A DNA stretch of 64,000 nt from Hyphomonadaceae bacterium UBA1849 (GTDB lineage: Bacteria > Pseudomonadota > Alphaproteobacteria > Caulobacterales > Hyphomonadaceae): contig DDIN01000005.1 in NCBI GenBank assembly GCA_002338565.1, positions 9,057-73,056 of the forward strand. Direction: 5' to 3'. Positions 32,692 through 41,381 of the stretch are shown piece after piece. Position 1 is the first letter of the stretch. Each line of letters starts with the position of its first letter. The translations under genes and the position numbers were made by a program. The notes below the pieces were generated by a model. That model worked only from the letters and a program-made list of their open reading frames with translations, was not told where the DNA came from and searched no databases.

Positions 32692-33792
32692 TCAGACCTC
32701 GAAGCTCAGAACGAAACCCTCGCTGGCGAGCGTCTTGTCGGCGAGGACACGGTCATAGCATTCCTGAACGGCTTCAGAGCCAAGCGCGCGCACAGTCTTG
32801 ATCCAGCGAGAGGCGTGGCCGTAGAACTCCAGTAATTCCTCTGCCAAATCGGCACGGAGGTCGCGTGCATTTATGCCAAGATCATTATCTTCCAGATAAC
32901 GCGACGTCACAAATTCCATTGCGTTAGGGCCGGGCTGCATCTCAGGGGTGGAGGCGGCCATTGCGGCCTTCCAGTCGGTTTCGCCAGCGCGGATACAATA
33001 GGCGAGGTTTTCCCCGTAAAGATCGTGCAGTTCCTTACACAGCGCATCACGGCCTGAGAAGTCGATAAGGACTGACGTCTGCTCTGGCTTGAGCGTATCT
33101 TTGGCCTCATCGTAAAGTACGACGCCGTCATAATTCTGGCTGTTCTTTGCAAAGGCACGGCCTGCGTGAGAGGTGAGGCCAGTTGTCTTAATGCCGCGGC
33201 GACGCAGCAGCCATGACAGCGCCATAGCGGTTTTGCACGATGCGCTGGAGATGACTACGTGACCTGCGCCGTAGAAATCATTCAGCTCTAAATGTCGTAC
33301 GAGCAGAAAGGCTGTGAAAAAGAGCGGGCGGAACAAGAGCTGCTGGTTTTCATAGTCGGCGCGATAGGTCGGGTCGGCGCCCAGCCGGTGATACCGGTTA
33401 TAGGTTTCGGGCAGCAAATCTCTGTGCGCAGTTCCATCCAGAAAGCCGTTATCGTCGATCTTGTCAGGGGCAAACACCCATTTGCTGGCAGTCGGCACGA
33501 AACCGAAAAAACGCTCGCCCGGTTCAATGTCGTCGCAGCGGCTTTCTTCTACGGTGAGGAACCCCCAGGCCGGAATGCAGCCCCAGCCGGGGTTCGCGGC
33601 GGGAAAGAACTTCCAGTATTTGCGGCTTTCACCATGCAGCGCATACGCGATATTGGAGGCAGTGAAGGCAAAGTTCTCAATGCCCATTAGCACTTCGCCG
33701 TCTCGCAGCTCTTTGACGGTGCGATCAGATATTCTTGTATGTGCGAGATCGGTTTTATCGACCTCAAGGCACAGAATATGGTCAGACGACAT
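32692..33792 (-). CDS. DUF2855 family protein
   Basis: Encodes 366 residues from ATG 33792, which has AGGAG eight bases upstream; the longer frame to 33822 is not supported. The segment DFYGAGHVVISSASCKTAMALSWLL is the DUF2855 signature, resembling the nucleotide-binding fold of quinone oxidoreductases, with GLTSHAGRAFAKNS and VLIDFSGRDAL following. A redox or lyase role on a lipid or quinone-like substrate is possible; no function is established. It is convergent with the alpha/beta hydrolase, four bases away. Confidence 0.88.
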   Translation of the reverse strand: MSSDHILCLEVDKTDLAHTRISDRTVKELRDGEVLMGIENFAFTASNIAYALHGESRKYWKFFPAANPGWGCIPAWGFLTVEESRCDDIEPGERFFGFVPTASKWVFAPDKIDDNGFLDGTAHRDLLPETYNRYHRLGADPTYRADYENQQLLFRPLFFTAFLLVRHLELNDFYGAGHVVISSASCKTAMALSWLLRRRGIKTTGLTSHAGRAFAKNSQNYDGVVLYDEAKDTLKPEQTSVLIDFSGRDALCKELHDLYGENLAYCIRAGETDWKAAMAASTPEMQPGPNAMEFVTSRYLEDNDLGINARDLRADLAEELLEFYGHASRWIKTVRALGSEAVQECYDRVLADKTLASEGFVLSFEV

Positions 33793-33903
33793 CGCATTCA
33801 CTCCTGCGGTGCAGAGAACCAAACCTCTTCACCACAATAACTTGGGGTATCCCGTCTGCCAATAAAAGCGAAATTTTATCGATCTGTGACCGTATGAGGG
33901 GAA

Positions 33904-34848
33904 TTAGCGGCGCGGCGGACGCTTTTTCTGACCGCCCGGACGACGCCCTTGAGGGCCGCTGTTTCGAGAGCCACCACCACCACGAGAGCTGTTCGGGCGC
34001 TGACCGCGTTGCGGACGCTCTGGTGCCTGAGACATGCGCTGGGTGCGAATCTCTTCGCCGAGAATGCGCGTCAGCTGTTCTGCGGGCACTTCTTCAAGCG
34101 TACCTGACGCGAGTTCAGCTAGTTCAAACGGACCGTATTTAATACGGATCAAGCGGTTTACGGTCAGGCCTACAGACGCGAGCGCTTTACGGACTTCACG
34201 GTTCTTACCTTCGCGCAGAATAACGTGCAGCCAGTTATTCGTGCCGGTGGTGCGTTCCAGCGTGGCATCGATTGAGGCGTATTCAATACCATCGACTATC
34301 ACGCCTTTCTTCAGCTCTTCGAGGGCTTCAGGTGTGACGCGGCCATGCGCACGGGCGCGGTAGTGGCGCTCCAGACCTGTGGCCGGCAGCTCCATCTTAC
34401 GCGCCAGCTCACCGTCATTGGTCAGCAGGAGCAGGCCTTCGGTTGTGAGGTCGAGACGACCGACAGTCACGACGCGTGGCAGGGATTTCGGCAAATGGTC
34501 GAAAATCGTCGGGCGACCTTCAGGGTCACGCGTTGCCGTGATGAGGCCAGCCGGCTTGTGGTACATCCACATGCGTGTTGCCTCTGGCGGGCGCACGATT
34601 TTGCCACGGACTTTGATCTGGTCACGCGCCGTCACTTTGACGGCCGGGCTGTCCAGACGTTCGCCATTCACCATGACCTTGCCCTCGGAAATAAGGGTTT
34701 CTGCTTCCCGTCGGGAGCAGATGCCAGCATGTGCGAGGTATTTGGCAATGCGTTCGCCGTCTTCCCATTTTGCTTCTGGGGCGGCTTTAGCTTTGTTGCG
34801 CGCGGGTCCGATGTTTCGACCCCGGCCCGTCTCCCGACGCTCCGTCAT
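33904..34848 (-). CDS. rRNA pseudouridine synthase, RluB-like
   Basis: Encodes 314 residues. An N-terminal S4 RNA-binding domain (RIAKYLAHAGICSRREAETLI) is followed by the catalytic RsuA/RluB domain with GRLDLTTEGLLLLTNDG (Asp of GRLD is the nucleophile) and REGKNREVRK. The C-terminal 50 residues are disordered and Arg/Gly/Pro-rich (QRGQRPNSSRGGGG), a frequent feature of these enzymes. It should modify a 23S rRNA uridine near the peptidyl transferase centre. ATG 34848 follows AAAGGA; an upstream in-frame ATG at 34863 is less good. Confidence 0.95.
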   Translation of the reverse strand: MTERRETGRGRNIGPARNKAKAAPEAKWEDGERIAKYLAHAGICSRREAETLISEGKVMVNGERLDSPAVKVTARDQIKVRGKIVRPPEATRMWMYHKPAGLITATRDPEGRPTIFDHLPKSLPRVVTVGRLDLTTEGLLLLTNDGELARKMELPATGLERHYRARAHGRVTPEALEELKKGVIVDGIEYASIDATLERTTGTNNWLHVILREGKNREVRKALASVGLTVNRLIRIKYGPFELAELASGTLEEVPAEQLTRILGEEIRTQRMSQAPERPQRGQRPNSSRGGGGSRNSGPQGRRPGGQKKRPPRR

Positions 34849-34900
34849 CGCGTATCCTTTCAATATAAGGAGCGCCCAATAGCATGGCGCGCACGAAAGG

Positions 34901-35311
34901 TCATCCTGTTATGTGGATGAGGCGCAACATCATGATGAATGGCAGAATGATAAGGACGCTGAAGCCAAGCTCGAAGCCGACCCAGATCCAGTTCTGACGG
35001 GTGTTGGTGCCTTCATCGCGCCAGATCGAGAGCATACGGCCAATGCCTGAGCCAGCCCATGCCGCGGCGAGCGGGATAACGATGATGGGCGCAATCATCT
35101 GGTCGAGATACCAGAGAAGCACCAGCGTGGTCAGATGGCTGAAGAAAAACAGACCTCCCAGTGTGCCGCGAAATTCCGATGCGCCTTCAGCGTGGCCTTC
35201 GATTGGTGTCAGCCCGACCGTTCGTGAAATCCAGTCGGGTTTCAGCATGGCAAACAGCCCCATCCAGGCGCCAAAAGCGAGCGTCAGCGAAGAAATGACT
35301 TGAGCAATCAT
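34901..35311 (-). CDS. Four-helix membrane protein of unknown function
   Basis: Encodes 136 residues from ATG 35311; a GTG at 35320 is an alternative. It has about four hydrophobic helices: VISSLTLAFGAWMGLFAML, LGGLFFFSHLTTLVLLWYL, IIVIPLAAAWAGSGIG and LGFSVLIILPFIMML. The pattern AFGAWMGLFAM...P.W...R..GL..E.R...GG is like DUF4345-type proteins, but this is a weak resemblance. No catalytic residues stand out. It is upstream of the pseudouridine synthase gene on the same strand. Confidence 0.7.
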   Translation of the reverse strand: MIAQVISSLTLAFGAWMGLFAMLKPDWISRTVGLTPIEGHAEGASEFRGTLGGLFFFSHLTTLVLLWYLDQMIAPIIVIPLAAAWAGSGIGRMLSIWRDEGTNTRQNWIWVGFELGFSVLIILPFIMMLRLIHITG

Positions 35312-35445
35312 GCGGTCCACCCCGTGAAATGATCTTATAAGAGTGGGGCGATACGGTTCAAAGTCAAAACAGACCTGTGTGATCGTGATCTCGCGGGCGG
35401 TTTCGACTTGTGGTAGGTTGGTTTCGGGGAAGGAGCCGCAGACTT

Positions 35446-35613
35446 ATGACAGAACGTCAGACGGAGACGACTTCAGCATTAATCAGCACCGAAAAGCCTA
35501 AGCTCAGAACGCTAAGGTTGCGTATTGATGCCTATCCGCTTTCGGTGCTTGTGTTTGCAGGGGTGATGGCAGGCGTCGCGTTCGGAACGGCTGGATATTT
35601 CCTCTTCCGCTAG
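35446..35613 (+). CDS. 55-residue small membrane protein
   Basis: ATG 35446 is preceded by AAGGAG (35430-35435), somewhat far (10 bases). The product has a polar N-terminal half (MTERQTETTSALISTEKPK) and one membrane segment near the end (SVLVFAGVMAGVAFGTAGYF). No family recognised. Convergent with the hemerythrin gene, 15 bp away. The real hydrophobic pattern and the site support it. Confidence 0.6.
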   Translation: MTERQTETTSALISTEKPKLRTLRLRIDAYPLSVLVFAGVMAGVAFGTAGYFLFR

Positions 35614-35628
35614 GCCTGCCTTCAGAGC

Positions 35629-36108
35629 TTATTCGTCAGGAGCAGCGTCCGTTTTTTCGTCGACGAGCTCACGTTCGCGATCTTTGCGACGCATGAATTC
35701 CTGACCGTATTTGCCATGTGCGTCCTTGCCGAGCGCTTCTTTAGCCGCCGGGAAGATGTCTTCTTCTTCCTCGTCGATATGGTGCTCATAGCGGTGACGC
35801 ATGGTTTTGAATTTTGTCAGCCAGCCGGGTGAGCTCATATCCGTTTCATTCAGTTCGGCCATCATCTCGTCCACCTCATGGTGTTCGGCGACAGAGTGAC
35901 GGGCATGTGGCTGACCGTCTTCAGTTTTGATGAGGGGTCCGTAAAATGCTTCTTCTTCGGCAGCCGCGTGTGCGCTCACCTCATAGAAGAATTCTTTCCA
36001 GGCTTTCTGGCGTGCCTCGCTGTCACCGGACGTATCAGCAATCTCGTCCATGAGTTTGCGGTGTTTGTCGTGGTCGTTCTTCAGAAGGTCGTAGATTGTC
36101 TTGGTCAT
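35629..36108 (-). CDS. Hemerythrin HHE domain protein
   Basis: Encodes 159 residues. Candidate di-iron ligands are HDKHRKLMDEI, SAHAAAEEEAFYGPL, RHSVAEHHEVDEM and YEHHIDEEEEDIFP, in the order of HHE-cation-binding domains. Such proteins bind oxygen or NO or protect against them in the cytoplasm. The C-terminal tail is charged. The gene stands alone between a small membrane gene and the lipid A acyltransferase gene. Confidence 0.93.
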   Translation of the reverse strand: MTKTIYDLLKNDHDKHRKLMDEIADTSGDSEARQKAWKEFFYEVSAHAAAEEEAFYGPLIKTEDGQPHARHSVAEHHEVDEMMAELNETDMSSPGWLTKFKTMRHRYEHHIDEEEEDIFPAAKEALGKDAHGKYGQEFMRRKDRERELVDEKTDAAPDE

Positions 36109-36164
36109 AAGGTCCTCTTTGCGTTGCTAAACCTACGCAGGAGGAACAGGCCGGTTCCAAGAAA

Positions 36165-37124
36165 TCAGGTGACGCCGGCCTCGCGCCAGGCTTCCTTCGG
36201 CCAGCGGCGGTGCATCCAGAACCACTGGCCCGGTGTTTCGCGGACACGCGCTTCCATGAAGGCATTGATCTGTTCAACAGTGGCGTAGATATCCGCTTCA
36301 AGATCGCCGGTTTTTTGCGGAACGATGGTCTCGTGAATGGTGACGCGGAAACGGCCAGGGCCTGTGCGGACCGTAGAGAATGGCACAATCGGTACGTCAT
36401 ATTTGATGGCGAGACGGCTTGGCCCCGGCGCAGTCATGGCGTCAATTCCGAAGAACGGAACGGCGATGCCCTGATTGAATTTCTGATCATTCATCAGGCC
36501 GACGGCTTTATTGTCTTTGAGCGCCTTCATGACTTCGCGCGTGCCGATACCTTTTGGCGTCAGAACGGCTGTGCCATAGTCGTGGCGCACCTTGTTCAGC
36601 TTGCGGTCAATGTGCGGATTGTTCAGCGCGCGATAGGTGATGTAGGCGTCTTCAACGCGGTTACAGATGGTCGCCGCCATGACTTCCCAATTGGCGAAAT
36701 GGCCGGATACCATCACGGCGCCCTTATCAGAATCTCGAATGGCATCGAGATTCTCAAGGCCGACAATCTCGACGCGGCCATTTTCCTCATAAGGATCAAT
36801 TTTTGGCAGGTGAGGGAGTTCGCCAGCCGTACGGCCAAAGCATTCCCATGCATCCATCGCGGTCGCTTCGACCTGCTCTTCGCTCCATTCGGGGAAGGCC
36901 ATGCGCAGGTTTTTCAGCGCGGTCTTATGCGTGCTGGTGAGCGGGCCGAGCTTTTTGAAGAACCAGCCGCCAAAGTTAGAGGCACGGTCTACGCCCATCA
37001 TTTTGAACGGGCCCCAATAGATCACGTCCCATGCAATCGACTCGATCTGCCAGAGTAGCTTCTGGCCGCAGCTTGCGCGGTTCTCGACATCTTTGGAGCG
37101 GATATACTGCTGCTCGTTGCTCAT
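36165..37124 (-). CDS. Lipid A biosynthesis acyltransferase (LpxL/HtrB-like)
   Basis: Encodes 319 residues. The acyltransferase motif is HFANWE (HxxxxE, catalytic His-Glu), followed by ALNNPHIDRKLNKVR, LMNDQKFNQGIAVPFFG and FSTVRTGPGRFRVTIHE, as in lauroyl/myristoyl Kdo2-lipid IVA acyltransferases. One membrane segment near residues 25-45 anchors it. Its start overlaps the lpxK stop by four bases (37121-37124), so it closes the minus-strand operon DUF374-waaA-lpxK-acyltransferase, which builds Kdo-lipid A. Whether it is LpxL or LpxM type is not decided. Confidence 0.92.
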   Translation of the reverse strand: MSNEQQYIRSKDVENRASCGQKLLWQIESIAWDVIYWGPFKMMGVDRASNFGGWFFKKLGPLTSTHKTALKNLRMAFPEWSEEQVEATAMDAWECFGRTAGELPHLPKIDPYEENGRVEIVGLENLDAIRDSDKGAVMVSGHFANWEVMAATICNRVEDAYITYRALNNPHIDRKLNKVRHDYGTAVLTPKGIGTREVMKALKDNKAVGLMNDQKFNQGIAVPFFGIDAMTAPGPSRLAIKYDVPIVPFSTVRTGPGRFRVTIHETIVPQKTGDLEADIYATVEQINAFMEARVRETPGQWFWMHRRWPKEAWREAGVT

Positions 37125-38110
37125 GAATCTTTCCTGGTGAGCGGCTCAAATAGGCGCTCTAGCGGTGCAAGGTCAAACTCGGCATGAACCGGATGGGTTA
37201 AGATGTTGTCTCGCTGCGCTTTTTCCAGACGTACATAATCTTTTTCAGTTGTGATGAGGCGTGCGCCGCGTTCCTTGGCGAGACCATGCAGGAAATCAAT
37301 GTCGTCCTGCGTGAATGTGTGATGGTCCGGATAAGGCACTTCGTCGACGACATTGCCGCCTTCACGGGTCAGCGTGTCGAAGAATTTAGCGGGACGTCCA
37401 ATACCGGCAAATGCGAGAAGCGGGCCGTCTGCGACCGGGCCGTTGGAGACGGTGTGGCCCTGCACAACCGGACCTTCGAAGCTTTTAAGTTCGTCGAACA
37501 GGCCTTTAAGCTCCCCGGTCACGATCACAGCATCGGCGCGCGACAGGCCGCGTTCGGCAGGCTCTCGCAGTGGGCCTTTCGGGAAGACAAAGCCATTGCC
37601 GCAAGGATTGCCGCCATCAATCACCACGATAGAGAGGTCTTTTGCGAGGGTCGGGTTCTGATGGCCATCATCCATGATGATGATGTCGACGCCATCGGCG
37701 CTCATGGCTTTGCCGGCTTCGACCTTGTCTTTGCCAATCCAGGCCTCACCTGAACAGGACAGCATCAGCGCTTCATCACCGACATCGACGGCGGTATGCG
37801 CGTTGAAGTCGACCTTTAGCGGGCCTTCCAGCTTGCCCTTATAGCCGCGTGAGAGGGAGGCCGCGCGCAGGCCTTTCGCGGAGAAATAATCACGAAGCGC
37901 TGCAACGATTGGTGTTTTGCCTGACCCGCCCAGCGTCAGATTGCCGACACAGATAACCTGGGCAGAGACGGCTTCCGGCTCAGTCTTTTCGATGCGGCGC
38001 GCACCCGCCCAGCTATAGATTGCCGATAGCGGCGTCAGCAAAGCGCGCGTGAGCGGGGCAGCGCTGCGTGCGTACTTGTCTGTCTGGTGCCAGAAGGCGG
38101 GTTCTCTCAT
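37121..38110 (-). CDS. lpxK: Tetraacyldisaccharide 4'-kinase
   Basis: Encodes 329 residues. It phosphorylates the 4' position of the lipid A disaccharide. A single N-terminal hydrophobic region (PLTRALLTPLSAIYSW) precedes the P-loop GNLTLGGSGKTPIVAAL, followed by SRGYKGK, VGDEALMLS and IIMDDGHQNPTLAKDLSIV, all standard for LpxK; the C-terminal TTEKDYVRL is also typical. ATG 38110 overlaps the waaA stop (ATGA), so translation is coupled. The operon order DUF374-waaA-lpxK is common in alphaproteobacteria. Confidence 0.97.
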   Translation of the reverse strand: MREPAFWHQTDKYARSAAPLTRALLTPLSAIYSWAGARRIEKTEPEAVSAQVICVGNLTLGGSGKTPIVAALRDYFSAKGLRAASLSRGYKGKLEGPLKVDFNAHTAVDVGDEALMLSCSGEAWIGKDKVEAGKAMSADGVDIIIMDDGHQNPTLAKDLSIVVIDGGNPCGNGFVFPKGPLREPAERGLSRADAVIVTGELKGLFDELKSFEGPVVQGHTVSNGPVADGPLLAFAGIGRPAKFFDTLTREGGNVVDEVPYPDHHTFTQDDIDFLHGLAKERGARLITTEKDYVRLEKAQRDNILTHPVHAEFDLAPLERLFEPLTRKDS

Positions 38111-39384
38111 GACGCAGCTGCGATCTTCAGATGTTTGAGCGCCGCTTCTTTGGCGAGGCGGAGCGGTTTGTCTCCTGAAAGATAGGAGGCAAGCTTGCCT
38201 GTGTCAGGTTCAAAAGTGCGCTCGCCCTTCAGCCATGGCAGCGCCGCGGTTGCGAGTGACTGTGCGTCGCTGATGAATTCGGCAGCGCCTGCAGCTGTCA
38301 TGTCGGCGAATTCAGCCTTGAAATTGTCCGTCTCCGGCTCGGAAAGGACATAGCGTTCCAGCTTGAGCGCTTCGATAGGGTTATGGCCCAGAATACCAGA
38401 ACCCGGCTTGCCTCCGCCCAGAAACACGACGTTTGCAAGCCGCATCCAGAGGCCCAGTTCACCCAGCGTATCGCAGAGCCATATCTGGTCGCCTTCTGAC
38501 GGCGCGCTCTCCTGGAAGCGGTGATAGAATGGATAGCCGCCAATGACCGGCATAATGTCGCCAGCACGTTCAGGGTGGCGCGGTGCGATGATCAACAGCG
38601 CGTCCGGCAGCTCTTTGAGGATCTCATCAAACGCTGCGACCAGCATCTCTTCTTCGCCCGGATGAGTGGAGAGCGCCGCGAAGACCGGACGATTGCCGAT
38701 AACAGCGCGCAGCCGCTCAAGCTCTGCCTCATCTGCGGCGAGTTCTGGTGCGGCGTATTTCAGATTGCCCGCGAGCTTCATGCGCTTGCCGGTGAGATGG
38801 CGCAGCCCGTCCATTGTACGCTGGTTGGCTGGCAGGATCGGCTCGAACCCTCCGAGCAGCTTTTTGGCGAGCTTGGGATAGCGTTCCCAGCCCTGAAGGC
38901 TTTTCTCCGTCATGCGGGCATTCACCAGCATGCGGGGGATGCGTTTTTTATCGAGCTTGCTCAGCATGTTCGGCCAGATGTCACCTTCGGCGATTATGGC
39001 GAGGTCTGGCTGCCAGTGTTTCAGAAAACGTTCTGTCGCGAAGGGCGTATCTATCGGCGCCATCTGATGGACAAGGTCTGGCAGGTTCTTGCGCGCGATG
39101 AGGCCTGCGGACGTCTGGGTTTGTGTGGTGATGACCGCATGTAAGTCGGGCGCACTTTCTTTCAGCGCTTCATAAAGCAGGGTCAGCACCTGACTTTCGC
39201 CAATGCTCGCGCCATGCATCCAGACGAGCGTTCCGGCCGAACGTTTGCGGCTGGCATAACCACGTCGTTCCTGCAGGCGGTCCGGATTCTCTTTGCCCCT
39301 TTTGACACGGCTGTTGAGAATGAGCGGCAGGAAAGGATCAAGGCCGGCTGTCAGCGTGCGGTAGGTGACGAGCCCGAGCGTCAT
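38107..39384 (-). CDS. waaA: 3-deoxy-D-manno-octulosonic acid (Kdo) transferase
   Basis: Encodes 425 residues. A GT-B glycosyltransferase that adds Kdo to lipid IVA. It starts with LVTYRTLTAGLDPFLPLIL and carries WMHGASIGESQVL (the catalytic-base Glu region), VNARMTEKSLQGWER, IIAPRHPERAGDI and FLGGGKPGSGILGHNPIE (sugar-nucleotide binding). The gene overlaps both neighbours by ATGA, at 38107-38110 and 39381-39384, giving a tightly coupled operon. One or two Kdo residues cannot be judged. Confidence 0.96.
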   Translation of the reverse strand: MTLGLVTYRTLTAGLDPFLPLILNSRVKRGKENPDRLQERRGYASRKRSAGTLVWMHGASIGESQVLTLLYEALKESAPDLHAVITTQTQTSAGLIARKNLPDLVHQMAPIDTPFATERFLKHWQPDLAIIAEGDIWPNMLSKLDKKRIPRMLVNARMTEKSLQGWERYPKLAKKLLGGFEPILPANQRTMDGLRHLTGKRMKLAGNLKYAAPELAADEAELERLRAVIGNRPVFAALSTHPGEEEMLVAAFDEILKELPDALLIIAPRHPERAGDIMPVIGGYPFYHRFQESAPSEGDQIWLCDTLGELGLWMRLANVVFLGGGKPGSGILGHNPIEALKLERYVLSEPETDNFKAEFADMTAAGAAEFISDAQSLATAALPWLKGERTFEPDTGKLASYLSGDKPLRLAKEAALKHLKIAAAS

Positions 39385-40124
39385 GCTGTTTCCTCTTTCA
39401 GCGGTTTTGGCGGTTCATATGTGCCACCGACGAGTTCTTCAGCGCGCTGTGTGGCCGCGTTGAGCGCATCTTCCATACGCTGGCGGATCTCTTCAGCCGG
39501 AACGCCGCGCGGCGCTTCGATAATGTCGCCAATCACAATCGCGCCCCTGGTGAACGGGAAGGGGATGACGAAACGGTCCCAGCTATTGAGGCGTTTGGCC
39601 GGGCTGGCGGCGAGGGCATATGTCACGATTTTCGCGCCGCGGCGCTGGGCAAGAAGAGCCGCGCCGAGGCTTGCGCGCTGACGTGGACCGCGCGGGCCAT
39701 CAATCGTGATGCAGACAGCGCCGCCTTCTTTAAGGAGCTCGCCGGTCTCACGAATGGCCGCCGCGCCGCCTTTGTCCTTGTCCTGCTTCTTCTTATTGCC
39801 GCGCGAGCCACGAATAACCTTCAGGCCCAGCTTTTCAGCCGCGCGCGCGACGAATTCACCGTCGCGGGACATTGAGATCATGATGGCGAGCTTGCCATCG
39901 CTGCCTGCACGATGGCGCATATAGCGCGTCCAGCCGACGGGCAGGAGAAGAATGCGCGAGTGCCAGCTGGCCGCGATCAGCCCCTGATCACCGTCCCAGA
40001 GTGGTTCAATTTTTTCGAGCCCTTCGACATGCCAACGATTTGTCCGTCCGATCAGTGCCATATAGGCCCAGATCAGGAAGGCCAGTGTCGATTGCACGGG
40101 GCCTGAACGCAGAATAGATTTCAT
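39381..40124 (-). CDS. DUF374 lysophospholipid acyltransferase family protein
   Basis: Encodes 247 residues from ATG 40124. DUF374 features: ASWHSRILLLP, MISMSRDGEFVARAAEKLGL, IRGSRGNKKK and CITIDGPRGPRQRA. The family resembles PlsC-type acyltransferases and in alphaproteobacteria almost always sits before waaA, as here. Its role is taken to be lipid A or outer membrane lipid modification, by context. A longer frame to 40160 exists but the extra residues look unlike the family. It is divergent from the DSP-type phosphatase gene, and its promoter must be in the 87-bp gap. Confidence 0.9.
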   Translation of the reverse strand: MKSILRSGPVQSTLAFLIWAYMALIGRTNRWHVEGLEKIEPLWDGDQGLIAASWHSRILLLPVGWTRYMRHRAGSDGKLAIMISMSRDGEFVARAAEKLGLKVIRGSRGNKKKQDKDKGGAAAIRETGELLKEGGAVCITIDGPRGPRQRASLGAALLAQRRGAKIVTYALAASPAKRLNSWDRFVIPFPFTRGAIVIGDIIEAPRGVPAEEIRQRMEDALNAATQRAEELVGGTYEPPKPLKEETA

Positions 40125-40211
40125 GGCTCCCGCCTTACTCTGTGTTTCATGTCTGCGCAAATGGGGAAAAGGTAGATTTACGTTGAGAATTCGGTGAGGT
40201 AAGGGCCAGTC

Positions 40212-40931
40212 ATGTTTAATAAAACACCCGAACAGAAAGCCCGTCGCCGCGCCCGTGAGGCCGCGAAAGGCCCGATTGATCTCTCAACGGAAAAAGGCCG
40301 CAAGCGCGCCAATAACGAACTCTATTGGGGTGATCACGGTTTTCTGCGTCTGCGCTTTCAGAACCTGCATCAGATTTCAGATGAGATGTGGCGGTCCAAT
40401 CAACCGTCTCCGAAGCAGGTGGCGGAACATGCCCGCGAACGCGGTATCAAGACAATTCTGAACCTGCGCGGCGAGAGCCCGAAAGGCTATTATCTGCTGG
40501 AAAAAGAAGCCTGCGAGGCCAATGGTATCACGCTGGTCGACTTCCAGGTTTTCTCTCGCAATACGCCGACCAAAGAGCGTATTTTTGAAGCGAAACAGCT
40601 GTTCGATAGCATCGAGTATCCGGCGCTGATGCACTGCAAGTCAGGTGCCGACCGGGCGGGCGTTATGTCTGTGCTCTATAAGCTGCTCCGCGAGGAAACC
40701 AGCCTTGAAGAGGCGCGCGACCAGCTCTCGCTCAAATATCTCCATGTGAAGCATGGCAAGACCGGCATTCTGGACGCAGTGTTCGAAGTCTATGCAGCCT
40801 TCAATGAGCGCCAGCCGACGCCATTCCTTGAATGGGTGGAGAAGTATTACGACCCTGAGGCCATCAAAAAGGCCTTCAAAGAGTCTGGTCGGGGCAATTT
40901 GCGAATTGACGAGCTGCTCGGTCGCGAATAG
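40212..40931 (+). CDS. Dual-specificity-type (tyrosine) phosphatase, possible lipid A phosphatase
   Basis: Encodes 239 residues. The phosphatase loop C-x5-R is HCKSGADRAG, and the preceding acid-bearing region is LVDFQVFSRNTPTKE. It lacks a signal peptide and starts with a basic N-terminus (NKTPEQKARRRAREAAK). The N-terminal RSNQPSPKQVAEHARERGIKT is typical of bacterial DSP/PTP proteins. Caulobacter CtpA, a DSP-type enzyme, acts on lipid A phosphates; the position here, divergent from the lipid A operon, suggests a related role. That is inference; protein tyrosine phosphatase activity is the alternative. Confidence 0.88.
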   Translation: MFNKTPEQKARRRAREAAKGPIDLSTEKGRKRANNELYWGDHGFLRLRFQNLHQISDEMWRSNQPSPKQVAEHARERGIKTILNLRGESPKGYYLLEKEACEANGITLVDFQVFSRNTPTKERIFEAKQLFDSIEYPALMHCKSGADRAGVMSVLYKLLREETSLEEARDQLSLKYLHVKHGKTGILDAVFEVYAAFNERQPTPFLEWVEKYYDPEAIKKAFKESGRGNLRIDELLGRE

Positions 40932-41010
40932 GCGCAGAATTTGCAGGGGCAATTATTGGCTAGTGTCTTAGCTTCGGCTAGGCTCTGTTCTGGGAAGTGG
41001 GAGTGGCACA

Positions 41011-41289
41011 ATGAAATACTTCGTAATCAACAGCTTTCGCCTGATGGTCTACCTCGTCTATCCGGCATTTATTCTTTATGCGGGCGCAACCGGCTACATC
41101 AACGGCGACGTGTTTGCAGACCGTCTGGGATCTGACATATTTCTGAACAAATATGTCTCTGCCGGTTTCGGCCTGTTCCTTGGCTGGGTCATTGCTACGC
41201 TGGCAGCTGGTCTGATCATCACGCTTCTGGATATCCGTGATGACGTGAACGACATGCTGCGCATCGTCGAGCAACACGAAAAAGAATAA
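41011..41289 (+). CDS. 92-residue membrane protein
   Basis: ATG 41011 is preceded by GGGAAGTGGGAG. The product MKYFVINSFRLMVYLVYPAF then FILYAGATGYING has one membrane helix near residues 10-30 and another near 50-72 (AGFGLFLGWVIATLAAGLIITLL), ending in a short acidic tail. Family not recognised. It lies between the phosphatase and pmbA on the same strand. A hairpin follows at 41318. Confidence 0.75.
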   Translation: MKYFVINSFRLMVYLVYPAFILYAGATGYINGDVFADRLGSDIFLNKYVSAGFGLFLGWVIATLAAGLIITLLDIRDDVNDMLRIVEQHEKE

Positions 41290-41317
41290 TCTGATCTTTC
41301 AGACGACAATTTTCTGG

Positions 41318-41342
41318 CCTCACCTGTTTTTCGCAGGTGGGG
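41318..41342. promoter_or_regulatory. Hairpin between the small membrane gene and pmbA
   Basis: CCTCACCTG 41318-41326 and CAGGTGGGG 41334-41342 form a stem with a TTTTTCG loop. There is no terminal T-run after it, so it may be a weak terminator or a 5' leader element of pmbA. Confidence 0.4.
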
Positions 41343-41381
41343 TCAGTTGCATTTTGGGGTGACGCAGGTCATCTGAATTCT

